Shown here piece by piece: positions 54,805 through 63,918 of a stretch of 64,000 nucleotides of DNA. This DNA comes from Actinobacillus vicugnae (lineage in GTDB: Bacteria > Pseudomonadota > Gammaproteobacteria > Enterobacterales > Pasteurellaceae). A program made the position numbers and the translations under genes. A model generated the notes under the pieces. It was not told the origin of the DNA and ran no database searches. It saw nothing but the letters and a program-made list of their open reading frames with translations. The DNA lies in contig NZ_CABFJY010000048.1 of assembly GCF_901687125.1 (NCBI RefSeq), positions 59,103 through 123,102 on the forward strand, read 5' to 3'. Position 1 is the first letter of the stretch. Each line of letters opens with the position of its first letter.

Positions 54805-57800
54805 ATGGATTTTCAAAAAACAACAATAGCTTCACTTATCTCGCTGTTAATCAGTTTAAATGCAGGGGCTTCTGCAGTACGAGATGATATCGATTATCAA
54901 TACTTTCGTGATTTTGCGGAAAATAAAGGGCAGTTCTCTGTTAATGCAAGCAATATTGATATCTATAACAAAGATAAACAATATATTGGTACGATGCTTA
55001 AAGATACGCCAATGATCGATTTCAGTGCTGCGGATAGAAACTCTGCCGTTTCGGTAGCAATTAGTCCTCAGCATATTACGAGTGTTGCGCATAATGTGGG
55101 CTATGGCTCAGTTTCATTTGGTATGCCTGGCACTAATGAAGATGGACATTATTTTAACTACTTAATAGTGGATCGTAATAATTATCCAGAAGGGCAGGAA
55201 TTAGATAAAGACTACCATATTCCTCGTGTACATAAATTGATCACAGAAATTGTACCAATGACTTATTCAACTCTAGGGTTGGATGTGAGTGTTTATAAAG
55301 ATAAATCTCGTTTCACTGAATTTGTGCGTGTTGGTAGTGGTACGCAGGTGATTCGAGATAGAAAGAATAATGTCCAAACATTAGCTCAGGCTTATCAATA
55401 CTTGACTGGCGGTGCTGCTTTGCCAGTATTAGCTAATCGTAACAATTGGTTAGATGTGCAAGGCAATCTTTATGATAATGCACACAGCCCGATGGCAACC
55501 TATGGTTTGCCTGGTGATAGTGGTTCTTCAGTCTTTACATACGATAAACTAGAAAAACGTTGGATTTTAGTTGGGGTATTAAATTTTTATACTGGCATGA
55601 CAGGTAATAAAAATATTTATACCTTAATGCGCCCAGACTATGTGTCAAAAATCTTTGCAGAAGATGAAGGCATAAAAATTTCAAACCGTACACATAATGA
55701 AAAATATGTATGGCGTAAAGGTGATGGACAAAGTGTATTAACTAATAGCAACGGCGAAAACTTTACGCTTGCGCTTCAAGATGAGAGCTTAGTTTCAAAA
55801 GATACCAGTAAAGAACGCCCATCGTTAAATGCAGGTAAGAATCTTGATTTATCTGGCTACCGTGCAACGATTGAACTAGCAGATGATATTAATCAAGGTG
55901 CAGGTGCGCTTTACTTTAATGCAGGTGTGATTGTACGTCCTAAAGCAGATCAAACATGGCAAGGTGCTGGTGTTTCTGTTGCTAAGGGGAAACGTGTTGA
56001 TTGGCAAGTTAAAAACCCAGAAGGTGATCGTCTTTCTAAGATTGGCGAAGGTATCTTATACGTAAATAGCGTTGGTAAGAACTTAGGCGATATTAGTGTT
56101 GGTGATGGAACTGTTGTACTTGCACAAAGAGCAGATAAAGATGGTAACAAACAAGCGTTCAATACAGTTGGTATTGTAAGTGGCAGACCAACTGTTATTT
56201 TAAGTAGTGCAGATCAAGTTGATCCAAATAATATTTATTTTGGTTATCGAGGTGGGCGTTTAAATGTTAATGGTACGAGCCTAACTTTTAATCATATTCA
56301 AAACGTTGATGAAGGGGCAAAAATTGTTAACCACCATGCAAGCCAAGAGAGCAATATTACCATTCATAATAAATCCTTCACTGAGGCTGATCTCAGTTGG
56401 GGAAAATGGAAAGAAAAAGCCAAAGATATTTATGAATATGTAAATAGTCGTGCATATAATCGTAAGGATTACTTTGCGCTAACAGGTAATCCAGCCGCTT
56501 ATTTTCCAACTAATCAACAATCAAGTGCGAATTGGGAATATTTAGGTTCGGGTGAAGAAGGTAAACGCAAAGCAATTGAAACCATGCTGGCTCGTAAGCA
56601 TGATACTTATGCGAAAAATACTTTTAATGGCTATTTTGGTGAGACCCAACAAGGTCAGCCAAATGGCAAATTAAATGTGACCTATGCTCCCAAAATTAAA
56701 AATGCAACTTTAATGCTTAACGGTGGTTTAGCATTAAATGGCAATGTATCGGTAGACAACGGCAACTTATTATTAAGTGGCAAACCAACCCCACACGCTT
56801 ATGACGTGTTAAACAGAAAAGATGTTGTGGTAGAAGATGATTGGATTAACCGTACTTTCAATGCAACGAATATGGCGGTAAACCAAAGCGGCATCTTAAC
56901 CGTTGGGCGTAATGTAACTACAGTAAATGCAAACTTTAGTGGTACAAATCAAGGGGTATTAAATTTAGGCTTTATTCAAAATATAAGCTCAAGTTGTCTC
57001 TATTCTGAATATACAGGTACAACTTCTTGTCAGCCTCAAGCGGTCATTTCTGAGCAAAGTTTTGCAAAATTACCAACCACACAAATTTCAGGTAATGTGA
57101 ACTTAGCTGACAATGCAGCATTAAATCTTGGTAAAGCAACTTTAACAGGCAATATTCAAGCAACTGAGAATAGCCAAGTAGCATTACACAATGCAAGTCA
57201 TTGGGTAAATACCGCAGATAGTAAAGTGGGTCATTTAAGCTTAGCGCAAGGTTCAATGGTAAGTTTAAATCAACAGTATGCAAGTCAATCATTAAATGAT
57301 CTTACTACATTTAACACTTTAACGATTGATGGCAACTTAACTGGCACAGGTGTCTTTAACTACTTAACGAATGCTGCAAAAGGCATTGGGGATAGAGTTG
57401 TGGTAAATGGCTACGCAGAAGGTGATTTATTACTTAATGTTAAAAATACAGGTGCAGAGCCACAAACCACTAGCCCTGTGAGCTTATTAAAATTAAATAA
57501 TGCCCAACAAGCAGCACATTCGGTGAAAGTAGCGCTTAATGGAGGGTATGTTGATTTAGGCGCATACCGTTATATTTTGGCAAACCAAAAGAATGATTAT
57601 CGCTTATATAGCCCAGTGCTTGCAGCTAAAGAGAGCAATAGTACAGCGCACAATAAAGCCACAGAAGAAATTAACCAAGCGGTGGTAGCATTTGAAGCAT
57701 TAAATGCAAAACTGGCTAACTTGGAAACAGAAGCACAAAACCGTGTAACTGCACAATTAAATGCAAAATCTAAGCTGACGATTGCAGAACAAGCAGTTAA

Positions 57801-59352
57801 AACGGCAACTCAAGCTGTTCAAGCAGCAACGAAGAAAGTAAATGAGAGCTCATGGTGGAACCGCTGGAGTGCATCATTAAGCTTATTAGCTGCTCGTCAG
57901 CAATTACAAAGCGCCCAAGCAAATCTTGATAGCGCTAATGCAGCAGTGAATTCGGAAGAACAAGCGTTACTGAAAGCAAGAGATGCACTGGCTGTGGCAA
58001 AAACAGAAGTGGCAAATGCGCAGGTGAATTTAGCAAATTTACGTGGTGTTAATGATACTTTAGCGCAAAGAGCCATGAAATTATGCTTAACCAACCAAAG
58101 TCGAGAAGTGTGTGAAAGTACGCTATCTGAAGCAGAAATTGCAAATTCAGGTTTTGAGGATTTCGTTGCAAAATCTTTATATGCAGATGAAATCAGCAAA
58201 GCAGCAAATGAAGCGGAATTAGCCTACCAGCAAGCATTGGCAGCCGTTGAAGCAGCGCAACAAACGCAAAATGCTACAGCGATTGCACAGGCACAAGAGC
58301 AGGCAGAAGTTGCAAGACAAACAGCAGGCTTATTAAATAAAGAAGTGGAAGAAGCGCGTATCGCAGAAGCGAATGCCTTACTTGCATTAGATGTACCACT
58401 TTCTGAACAAGAGTTAGATGAATTGCTTGAACAAGCTAACTTATCTGCTTCAGCAGTGAACAATGTTAAGCAAAAACACGCAATCAGCCGTTATTCAAAT
58501 GCAGCGATTTCGGAAGTTTCTGCACAAGTAAATCAGTTATTAGAACTTGGTCATAATATCGATCGTGAATTATTAACCAACAAAACTAACGATTTAGACG
58601 TTTGGGCAAACACGGAATATCAGCACACGAAACACGGTTCTGATAAATATCGTGACTACAAACAAAGTACAACACTTACTCAAGTAGGTGTAGAAAAAGC
58701 TGTAAATGAAAGCTTCCGTGTAGGTGCGTTATTATCGAACTCATTAGCACATAATGATTTCGCTGATAACATGACGGGTAAAGGTAAAACATTAGCTGCA
58801 ACGATCTTTGCTAAAGCTCGTGCAAACAATGGTTTATTTGCGGTAGTTGATGCAAGCTATATGCGTTCTAAAAATGAAGTCGGTTTAGCGGAAGACAAAA
58901 CTAAATTCAATCGTGATATTTTGGCGTTTGGCACAAGTATCGGTAAAGAATGGGAGATTGCAGGTCTGAAAGTACAGCCGTCATTAGGTGCGCGTTACTA
59001 TCGTCTTTCTGGAACAACTTATCAGTTAGATGGTGCGCAGACTCAGATTAAACCGCTAAACTTTATGAGCTACCACGCAGGCGTTAAAGCAGAAAAAACA
59101 TTTAATTTTGACCGCTTTAGCTTAAAACCAAGCCTTGCGTCTTACTATGTAGATGCAAGTAGCCAGAAACTAGAAGTGAAAGTGAATAACCATACGTTAG
59201 ATCAACAATTTGGTCGTCACTTTAGACACGAATTAGGTATGGCAGCTATGTTTGGTAAACAATGGTCGCTTACTGCAAATTTAGGTTTAGTGCATGGAAA
59301 TGAAATCACAAAACAGAAATATGCAGGTTTAAAAGTTAGCTATAACTGGTAG
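54805..59352 (+). CDS. S6-family (IgA1-protease-like) serine protease autotransporter with coiled-coil insert
   Basis: This 1515-residue type V secreted protease has a signal peptide ending near NAGASA (residue ~24) and an S6 protease domain to about residue 300 with His96 (ITSVAHNVGYGSVSFG), probable Asp136 and Ser239 in GLPGDSGSSVF. A beta-helix passenger runs to ~930 (the repeated LNGGLALNGNVSVDNG style). Next, ~950-1220 is almost purely helical Ala/Gln/Glu-rich coiled coil with a WWNRW patch, and the last ~270 residues form the barrel, ending SYNW. Two cysteine pairs (SSSCLYSEYTGTTSC and KLCLTNQSREVC) are unusual in passengers. The triad is complete, so it should be active; the cleaved target is unknown. 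Confidence 0.92.
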   Translation: MDFQKTTIASLISLLISLNAGASAVRDDIDYQYFRDFAENKGQFSVNASNIDIYNKDKQYIGTMLKDTPMIDFSAADRNSAVSVAISPQHITSVAHNVGYGSVSFGMPGTNEDGHYFNYLIVDRNNYPEGQELDKDYHIPRVHKLITEIVPMTYSTLGLDVSVYKDKSRFTEFVRVGSGTQVIRDRKNNVQTLAQAYQYLTGGAALPVLANRNNWLDVQGNLYDNAHSPMATYGLPGDSGSSVFTYDKLEKRWILVGVLNFYTGMTGNKNIYTLMRPDYVSKIFAEDEGIKISNRTHNEKYVWRKGDGQSVLTNSNGENFTLALQDESLVSKDTSKERPSLNAGKNLDLSGYRATIELADDINQGAGALYFNAGVIVRPKADQTWQGAGVSVAKGKRVDWQVKNPEGDRLSKIGEGILYVNSVGKNLGDISVGDGTVVLAQRADKDGNKQAFNTVGIVSGRPTVILSSADQVDPNNIYFGYRGGRLNVNGTSLTFNHIQNVDEGAKIVNHHASQESNITIHNKSFTEADLSWGKWKEKAKDIYEYVNSRAYNRKDYFALTGNPAAYFPTNQQSSANWEYLGSGEEGKRKAIETMLARKHDTYAKNTFNGYFGETQQGQPNGKLNVTYAPKIKNATLMLNGGLALNGNVSVDNGNLLLSGKPTPHAYDVLNRKDVVVEDDWINRTFNATNMAVNQSGILTVGRNVTTVNANFSGTNQGVLNLGFIQNISSSCLYSEYTGTTSCQPQAVISEQSFAKLPTTQISGNVNLADNAALNLGKATLTGNIQATENSQVALHNASHWVNTADSKVGHLSLAQGSMVSLNQQYASQSLNDLTTFNTLTIDGNLTGTGVFNYLTNAAKGIGDRVVVNGYAEGDLLLNVKNTGAEPQTTSPVSLLKLNNAQQAAHSVKVALNGGYVDLGAYRYILANQKNDYRLYSPVLAAKESNSTAHNKATEEINQAVVAFEALNAKLANLETEAQNRVTAQLNAKSKLTIAEQAVKTATQAVQAATKKVNESSWWNRWSASLSLLAARQQLQSAQANLDSANAAVNSEEQALLKARDALAVAKTEVANAQVNLANLRGVNDTLAQRAMKLCLTNQSREVCESTLSEAEIANSGFEDFVAKSLYADEISKAANEAELAYQQALAAVEAAQQTQNATAIAQAQEQAEVARQTAGLLNKEVEEARIAEANALLALDVPLSEQELDELLEQANLSASAVNNVKQKHAISRYSNAAISEVSAQVNQLLELGHNIDRELLTNKTNDLDVWANTEYQHTKHGSDKYRDYKQSTTLTQVGVEKAVNESFRVGALLSNSLAHNDFADNMTGKGKTLAATIFAKARANNGLFAVVDASYMRSKNEVGLAEDKTKFNRDILAFGTSIGKEWEIAGLKVQPSLGARYYRLSGTTYQLDGAQTQIKPLNFMSYHAGVKAEKTFNFDRFSLKPSLASYYVDASSQKLEVKVNNHTLDQQFGRHFRHELGMAAMFGKQWSLTANLGLVHGNEITKQKYAGLKVSYNW

Positions 59353-59380
59353 AATAGCCCTATTTGAACAAAAGGGCTGA

Positions 59381-59406
59381 AAAAGGCATCTTCGGATGCC
59401 TTTTTT
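59381..59406 (+). terminator. Terminator of the S6 autotransporter gene
   Basis: GGCATC (59385-59390) pairs with GATGCC (59395-59400) around a TTCG tetraloop, with A before and TTTTTT after. Confidence 0.92.
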
Positions 59407-59428
59407 ATGCTTGTAAGAAGGGTGTGTA

Positions 59429-60442
59429 ATGCAATTAAATTATCTTTTAGGACAGCCACAACAAGCGGGTAAATTAAAGGCAGAATTTGCAGATTTTATT
59501 GTGCGAGAGGAGCTGGGGTATCTACTTAGCGGTGAAGGCGAATTTGTTGCGGTCAGAATCCGAAAAACCAATGCGAATACTTTATTTGTTGGTGAACAGT
59601 TAGCAAAATTTGTTGGCATTTCGGCTAAAAATATCAGTTATGCAGGACTTAAAGATCGTCATGCGGTAACCGAACAGTGGTTCTGTTTACATTTAGCAGG
59701 CAAAGAAACGCCTGATTTTTCACAATTTGAATGTGAGGGCGTAGAGGTTTTAGAGGTGACTCGCCATAATCGTAAGATCCGAGTAGGGAGCCTTGCGGGC
59801 AACCATTTTGAGCTTTTATTACGTGATGTTGTACAATCTGCAGAACTTGAACAGCGTTTAACTCAATTACAAGCGGTCGGATTTCCCAATTATTTTACCG
59901 AACAGCGTTTCGGGCGAGATGGGCACAATTTAACCCAAGCGCTACGTTGGGCAAGTGGTGAAATTAGCGTAAAAGATCGCAAAAAGCGTAGTTTTTATTT
60001 ATCAGCAGCGCGTAGCGAAGTATTTAATTTAGTCGTTTCGCAACGTATTGCGGATAAATTAACTCAAACGGTTTGTGCAGGAGATTATCTGCAACTAGCA
60101 GGTTCAAATAGCTTTTTTGTGGTTTCAGAACATGAATTAGCTGAAACACAACAGCGTTTGGCAGTAGGAGATGTTTTACTTACTGGACCGTTAATTGGTG
60201 AAAAATCACTAGAAGCAACCGCTTGTGAGCAGGAAAAAGCGATAGTTGCACGCCATGCTTCATTAGTTGAATTGATGAAGAAAGAACGAATGACAAATGC
60301 TCGTCGCGCGATGTTCTGTAAACCACAAAACTTTTCATGGGAATTTGAGTCTGAAGGGTTACGTATTAAATTCTTTTTAGATTCAGGCAGTTACGCAACG
60401 GCATTAGTGCGTGAGTTAATTCAATTAGCGGAACAAGAATGA
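59429..60442 (+). CDS. truD: tRNA pseudouridine(13) synthase TruD
   Basis: TruD makes pseudouridine at position 13 of tRNA-Glu. The 337-residue protein has the family segments [42 protein letters not shown] (with the catalytic Asp in the LKDRHA motif), and [15 protein letters not shown]. Its stop overlaps the surE start by ATGA. Order truD-surE is as in E. coli. Confidence 0.95.
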   Translation: MQLNYLLGQPQQAGKLKAEFADFIVREELGYLLSGEGEFVAVRIRKTNANTLFVGEQLAKFVGISAKNISYAGLKDRHAVTEQWFCLHLAGKETPDFSQFECEGVEVLEVTRHNRKIRVGSLAGNHFELLLRDVVQSAELEQRLTQLQAVGFPNYFTEQRFGRDGHNLTQALRWASGEISVKDRKKRSFYLSAARSEVFNLVVSQRIADKLTQTVCAGDYLQLAGSNSFFVVSEHELAETQQRLAVGDVLLTGPLIGEKSLEATACEQEKAIVARHASLVELMKKERMTNARRAMFCKPQNFSWEFESEGLRIKFFLDSGSYATALVRELIQLAEQE

Positions 60443-61206
60443 TGAATATTTTAATCAGCAATGATGATGGTTACCAAGCATTAGGTATCCAAACCTTAGC
60501 TAAAACATTACGTGAAGCAGGGCATTCGGTCACAATGATTGCCCCCGATCGCAATCGCAGTGCAGCCTCGAGTTGTTTAACCTTAATGGAACCGATTCGA
60601 GTTCATCAAATTGATGAATTTAATTATTCTGTGATTGCAGGCACACCTGCAGATTGTGTACACTTAGCACTCAATGGCTTTTTAACTACCTCATTCGATC
60701 TTGTGATCTCGGGGATCAACCACGGCGCTAATTTAGGTGATGATGTGGTGTATTCAGGCACAGTCGCAGCGGCGTTAGAAGGCAGACATTTACCGCTTCC
60801 AAGTTTAGCGATCTCATTGGTCGGTAAAAAATCGGAAGGACATTTATTTGGTAATAATCATTTTGAAACGGCCGCAAAAGTGGTATTAGATTTATTGCCA
60901 AAGGTACAAAAAGGGATTGTACCAGCACGTCAAATTTTAAATATTAACGTGCCAGATTTGCCTTATGAACAGATCAAAGGTGTGATGGTGACTCGTTTAG
61001 GGCATCGTTCACCCGCAGCGGAAATTGTAAAACGAGAAGATCCTCGTGGTTCGACAATTTATTGGCTAGGTGCAAATGGTGTACCAGTGGATGCCAGCGA
61101 AGGGACGGATTTCTACGCATTAGAACACGATTATGTGTCAATCACGCCAATTCAGGCCGATATGACAGCTCACTATTCAATTCAAGCGTTAAAGGATGTT
61201 TTCTAA
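60439..61206 (+). CDS. surE: 5'-nucleotidase / exopolyphosphatase SurE
   Basis: SurE is a metal-dependent phosphatase of nucleoside monophosphates, linked to stationary-phase survival. The 255-residue protein shows [15 protein letters not shown] (metal-binding Asp-Asp), [44 protein letters not shown] and [10 protein letters not shown]. Two start codons in a row (60439 and 60442) are possible; the first forms the ATGA overlap with truD. It is followed without gap by yqaA. Confidence 0.95.
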   Translation: MMNILISNDDGYQALGIQTLAKTLREAGHSVTMIAPDRNRSAASSCLTLMEPIRVHQIDEFNYSVIAGTPADCVHLALNGFLTTSFDLVISGINHGANLGDDVVYSGTVAAALEGRHLPLPSLAISLVGKKSEGHLFGNNHFETAAKVVLDLLPKVQKGIVPARQILNINVPDLPYEQIKGVMVTRLGHRSPAAEIVKREDPRGSTIYWLGANGVPVDASEGTDFYALEHDYVSITPIQADMTAHYSIQALKDVF

Positions 61207-61791
61207 ATGAAATTGTTCGGTACAATTTATGATAAAACGATGGAATGGTCGAAACACCGTTTTGCGACTTTTGGGTTGAGTTTCGTAAGTTTTATTGAAG
61301 CGATTTTCTTCCCCATTCCACCCGACGTGATGTTGATCCCAATGTCGATGAGTAAACCACAAAATGCGACAAAATATGCTATTTATACCGCGATTGCCTC
61401 GGTGTTAGGGGGGATTATTGGCTACTTGATCGGCTTGTATGCGTTTGATTGGGTGCAAGGTATTATCGTTGATTGGGGGATGCAAGCTAATTTTGATAAA
61501 GCAAAATCTTGGTTTGAAACTTGGGGAGTAGCGGTCGTTTTCTTAGCGGGGTTCTCACCGATTCCTTATAAAGTATTTACGATTTGCGCGGGCGTAATGC
61601 AAATGGTATTTTTCCCATTTGTAATTACTGCTGCTATTTCTCGCTTTGCTCGTTTTATTTTGGTTGCCAAATTATCAGCATGGGGCGGAGAAAAATATGC
61701 GGATAAAATCCGTCGTTCTATCGAATTAATCGGCTGGGGCACTATTGCAGTTGCAGTTGTCGCATACCTAGCGTATGAATTATTTAAGTAA
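61207..61791 (+). CDS. YqaA-type DedA/VTT-domain membrane protein
   Basis: This 194-residue inner-membrane protein has about four to five hydrophobic segments and the SNARE-associated (VTT) family pattern: FVSFIEAIFFPIPPDVMLIPMSM near the N-terminus, GIIGYLIGLYAFDW, and VVFLAGFSPIPYKVFTICAGVMQM (the F/Y-x-R-x-hP-like turn). DedA relatives act in lipid flipping and envelope homeostasis. The exact role of YqaA is unknown. The ATG directly abuts the surE stop. Confidence 0.87.
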   Translation: MKLFGTIYDKTMEWSKHRFATFGLSFVSFIEAIFFPIPPDVMLIPMSMSKPQNATKYAIYTAIASVLGGIIGYLIGLYAFDWVQGIIVDWGMQANFDKAKSWFETWGVAVVFLAGFSPIPYKVFTICAGVMQMVFFPFVITAAISRFARFILVAKLSAWGGEKYADKIRRSIELIGWGTIAVAVVAYLAYELFK

Positions 61792-61800
61792 GGATATTAT

Positions 61801-62340
61801 ATGAAAAAATCATTTTTACTTTTACCATTAATGGTTTCAATGGCATTAACTGCTTGTAATTCTTCATCAGAATCAGAAGCAAGTGTTGCAGATGCTACAG
61901 GTTCATCAACCACTTCAGCGATTCCAACATGGCAATCTTCTGAAGGGATCCAAGCAACTGATATGCCTGCTTCAATGAGTTCTGCGCCAACCCATACCAT
62001 TGGTCAGACACAAACCACCTACAATAATACGGCGCAAACTACTTATAATACTGCCCCGCAAACCGTGCAGCAGCAAGTAGCAAGCCAAGCGCCAGTAACT
62101 TATAGTGGGCAATCAGAGACAATTGGTAATTGCCAAGTCGTGCGTGATAGCATGGGAACCCCAGTTTATGCCCAAATGGTTAAAGGTTGCTACACCGATA
62201 GCAATTACACCGTAGGAAAAAGCGATACGATGTATCTTATTTCCTATTTAACGGGTCAAACACCAGCACAAATTGCAGCATTGAATAACATTAGCACCAC
62301 AACCAAATTACAAGTTGGTCAAGTGTTGCGTGTAAGATAA
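61801..62340 (+). CDS. LysM-domain lipoprotein, NlpD-like without peptidase domain
   Basis: The 179-residue product has a lipobox LTAC (Cys19), a Ser/Thr/Gln-rich linker with the shared motif TDMPASM near 58-64, and a C-terminal LysM-like domain (SNYTVGKSDTMYLISYLTGQTPAQIAALNNI, then LQVGQVLRV). It lacks the M23 domain of NlpD. A cysteine pair (GNCQVV and KGCYTD) frames the segment before LysM. It appears to be a shortened paralogue of the nlpD two genes downstream. It should bind peptidoglycan. Confidence 0.83.
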   Translation: MKKSFLLLPLMVSMALTACNSSSESEASVADATGSSTTSAIPTWQSSEGIQATDMPASMSSAPTHTIGQTQTTYNNTAQTTYNTAPQTVQQQVASQAPVTYSGQSETIGNCQVVRDSMGTPVYAQMVKGCYTDSNYTVGKSDTMYLISYLTGQTPAQIAALNNISTTTKLQVGQVLRVR

Positions 62341-62362
62341 TTAACCTCTTTATATTTATTTA

Positions 62363-62392
62363 ACGGCAGTCGTTTGGACGACTGTCGTTTTG
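62363..62392 (+). terminator. Probable weak terminator after the LysM lipoprotein
   Basis: ACGGCAGTCG (62363-62372) pairs with CGACTGTCGT (62379-62388) with one G-U pair, then TTTTG. Confidence 0.6.
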
Positions 62393-62418
62393 TGCGTTTA
62401 TAGATTTAGGAAAGTAAT

Positions 62419-62613
62419 ATGAAAAAAGCATTACTTTTAACCCCATTCGTATTTGGTTTAGTTGCTTGTAGCGCAAATCCTCCCGTAAAAGACGAAGCAG
62501 AATTAACCCCAGGCGTTATGCAACCTGTATCAGGTTCAGGCGCTACAGAAGGTAGTTATAGCTGGAGTTCAGAAGTGGAGTCTGCCCCAATGCCTGCATC
62601 AATGGCCAAATAA
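62419..62613 (+). CDS. Small lipoprotein related to the NlpD N-terminus
   Basis: This gene encodes only 64 residues, of which 17 are signal peptide ending in lipobox LVAC (Cys17). The mature part ELTPGVMQPVSGSGATEGSY...SAPMPASMAK closely follows the N-terminal segment of NlpD (ELSPGVMQPVSGTVPTTYGW...ASMPSTMGS) and then stops where NlpD goes on to LysM. AGGAAAG precedes the ATG and its reading frame is clean, so it looks expressed. It could be a truncated duplicate, or a purposeful small partner; I cannot tell which. Confidence 0.75.
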   Translation: MKKALLLTPFVFGLVACSANPPVKDEAELTPGVMQPVSGSGATEGSYSWSSEVESAPMPASMAK

Positions 62614-62637
62614 CTCATACAAAGGACAACTTATAAA

Positions 62638-63840
62638 ATGAAAAAATCATTCCTCTTATTGCCTGTTGCTGCACTGGTTTTAACCGCATGTAGTTCAAAC
62701 AATCCAGCACCTGTGGTAAGTGCGAAAGACAGCACTGAATTAAGCCCAGGTGTAATGCAACCAGTATCAGGGACAGTGCCAACGACTTATGGCTGGCAGT
62801 CTGATATTCAGCCGGCCTCTATGCCAAGCACGATGGGTAGCACACCAACCTCAACTGTTTCTCAACCTGTAATTACTAACCCAGTGATTACTGAGCAACC
62901 TGCCCAACCACAAACTACAACTAAGATTGTGAAGAAAACGAAAACGGTTGAGAAAAAAGTTGATCAAAACTTCGAAATTCCTCGTGATGCGAACAATGCC
63001 CCGTTGTATAACCAAATCCAAAAAGGCTTCTACGATGGTTCAACTTATACGGTACGTAAAGGCGATACGATGTTCTTAATCGCTTATATTATTGGTAAAG
63101 ACGTAAAAGAAATCGCGGCACTCAATAATATGAGTGAGCCATATCAATTAAGCGTAGGGCAAAAACTTAAAACAGGTAAATCGGCAACCGAAACGGTAAC
63201 TGTTGAAGAAAAAGTAACTGTGCCAGTTCAGCCACAAGTGACTTATCAACAAGGTGCAAATGGTACGACTTACGCATCAGACGGTAATATCACAGGCCCT
63301 GTGAAAGCGAGCACAGGTTCAGCTTCTGCTCCTGTAGTAAATAGTGGTATTCGTGCTTCAGCAGGTACGGCAGCAGCGACAACCTCAGCAGGTATTGTTG
63401 CAACGGCAGGCACTGCGCCAACAGTAAGAGCAACTACCAGCTCAACAGCGATTAATGCACCAGCTTCTAACTTCAAATGGCAGTGGCCGACTGCAGGTCG
63501 TGTGGTATCAGGCTTCTCTTCAGCAGAAGGGGGCAACAAAGGTATTGATATCGCAGGTAGTAAAGGTCAGGACGTAAAAGCTGCTGCTGCGGGTAAAGTG
63601 GTTTATGCAGGTAATGCATTAGAAGGCTACGGTAACTTAATTATCATTAAACATAGCGATGATTTCTTAAGTGCTTATGCACATAACGACAGCATTAAAG
63701 TAAAGGAGCAAGATAATGTCAGTGCGGGTGAAACCATTGCGAAAATGGGTAGTACAGGCACGAACAGCAACAAGCTTCACTTTGAAATTCGTTATAAAGG
63801 TAAGTCAGTTGATCCAACTCGCTATTTACCAAAACGCTAA
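62638..63840 (+). CDS. nlpD: Murein hydrolase activator NlpD (LppB)
   Basis: NlpD activates the amidase AmiC during daughter-cell separation. The 400-residue lipoprotein has lipobox LTAC (Cys18), a linker, a LysM domain at ~135-185 (STYTVRKGDTMFLIAYIIGKDVKEIAALNNM), an Ala/Thr-rich linker, and a C-terminal LytM/M23 domain at ~285-400. The catalytic zinc residues are degenerate (NKGIDIAG lacks the usual His), exactly as in E. coli NlpD, so it is an activator rather than an enzyme. Unlike in E. coli no rpoS follows, as expected for Pasteurellaceae. An IS element begins 33 bp downstream. Confidence 0.95.
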   Translation: MKKSFLLLPVAALVLTACSSNNPAPVVSAKDSTELSPGVMQPVSGTVPTTYGWQSDIQPASMPSTMGSTPTSTVSQPVITNPVITEQPAQPQTTTKIVKKTKTVEKKVDQNFEIPRDANNAPLYNQIQKGFYDGSTYTVRKGDTMFLIAYIIGKDVKEIAALNNMSEPYQLSVGQKLKTGKSATETVTVEEKVTVPVQPQVTYQQGANGTTYASDGNITGPVKASTGSASAPVVNSGIRASAGTAAATTSAGIVATAGTAPTVRATTSSTAINAPASNFKWQWPTAGRVVSGFSSAEGGNKGIDIAGSKGQDVKAAAAGKVVYAGNALEGYGNLIIIKHSDDFLSAYAHNDSIKVKEQDNVSAGETIAKMGSTGTNSNKLHFEIRYKGKSVDPTRYLPKR

Positions 63841-63859
63841 TTGCACTTTTTAAGTGAAA

Positions 63860-63871
63860 TTCGACCGCTTG
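63860..63871 (-). repeat. DNA uptake signal sequence, single copy
   Basis: TTCGACCGCTTGTG lies between the nlpD stop and the IS end. Confidence 0.7.
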
Positions 63872-63875
63872 TGTG

Positions 63876-63917
63876 ATCTGCACCCCAAAACCTGGACACC
63901 TAATTTGAGGTGCAGAT
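63876..63917. promoter_or_regulatory. Inverted repeat covering the IS ribosome binding site
   Basis: ATCTGCACC (63876-63884) pairs perfectly with GGTGCAGAT (63909-63917). The right arm overlaps GAGGTG, the likely ribosome site of orfA. Read-through RNA from nlpD would fold and hide it, while RNA starting inside the element would not. Confidence 0.65.
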
Positions 63918-63918
63918 T

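Noticed and set aside
57640..58500. Possible separate gene for the coiled-coil part of the S6 autotransporter
   Set aside because: The frame is continuous with passenger and barrel, without stop or internal ribosome site, so it is one protein.
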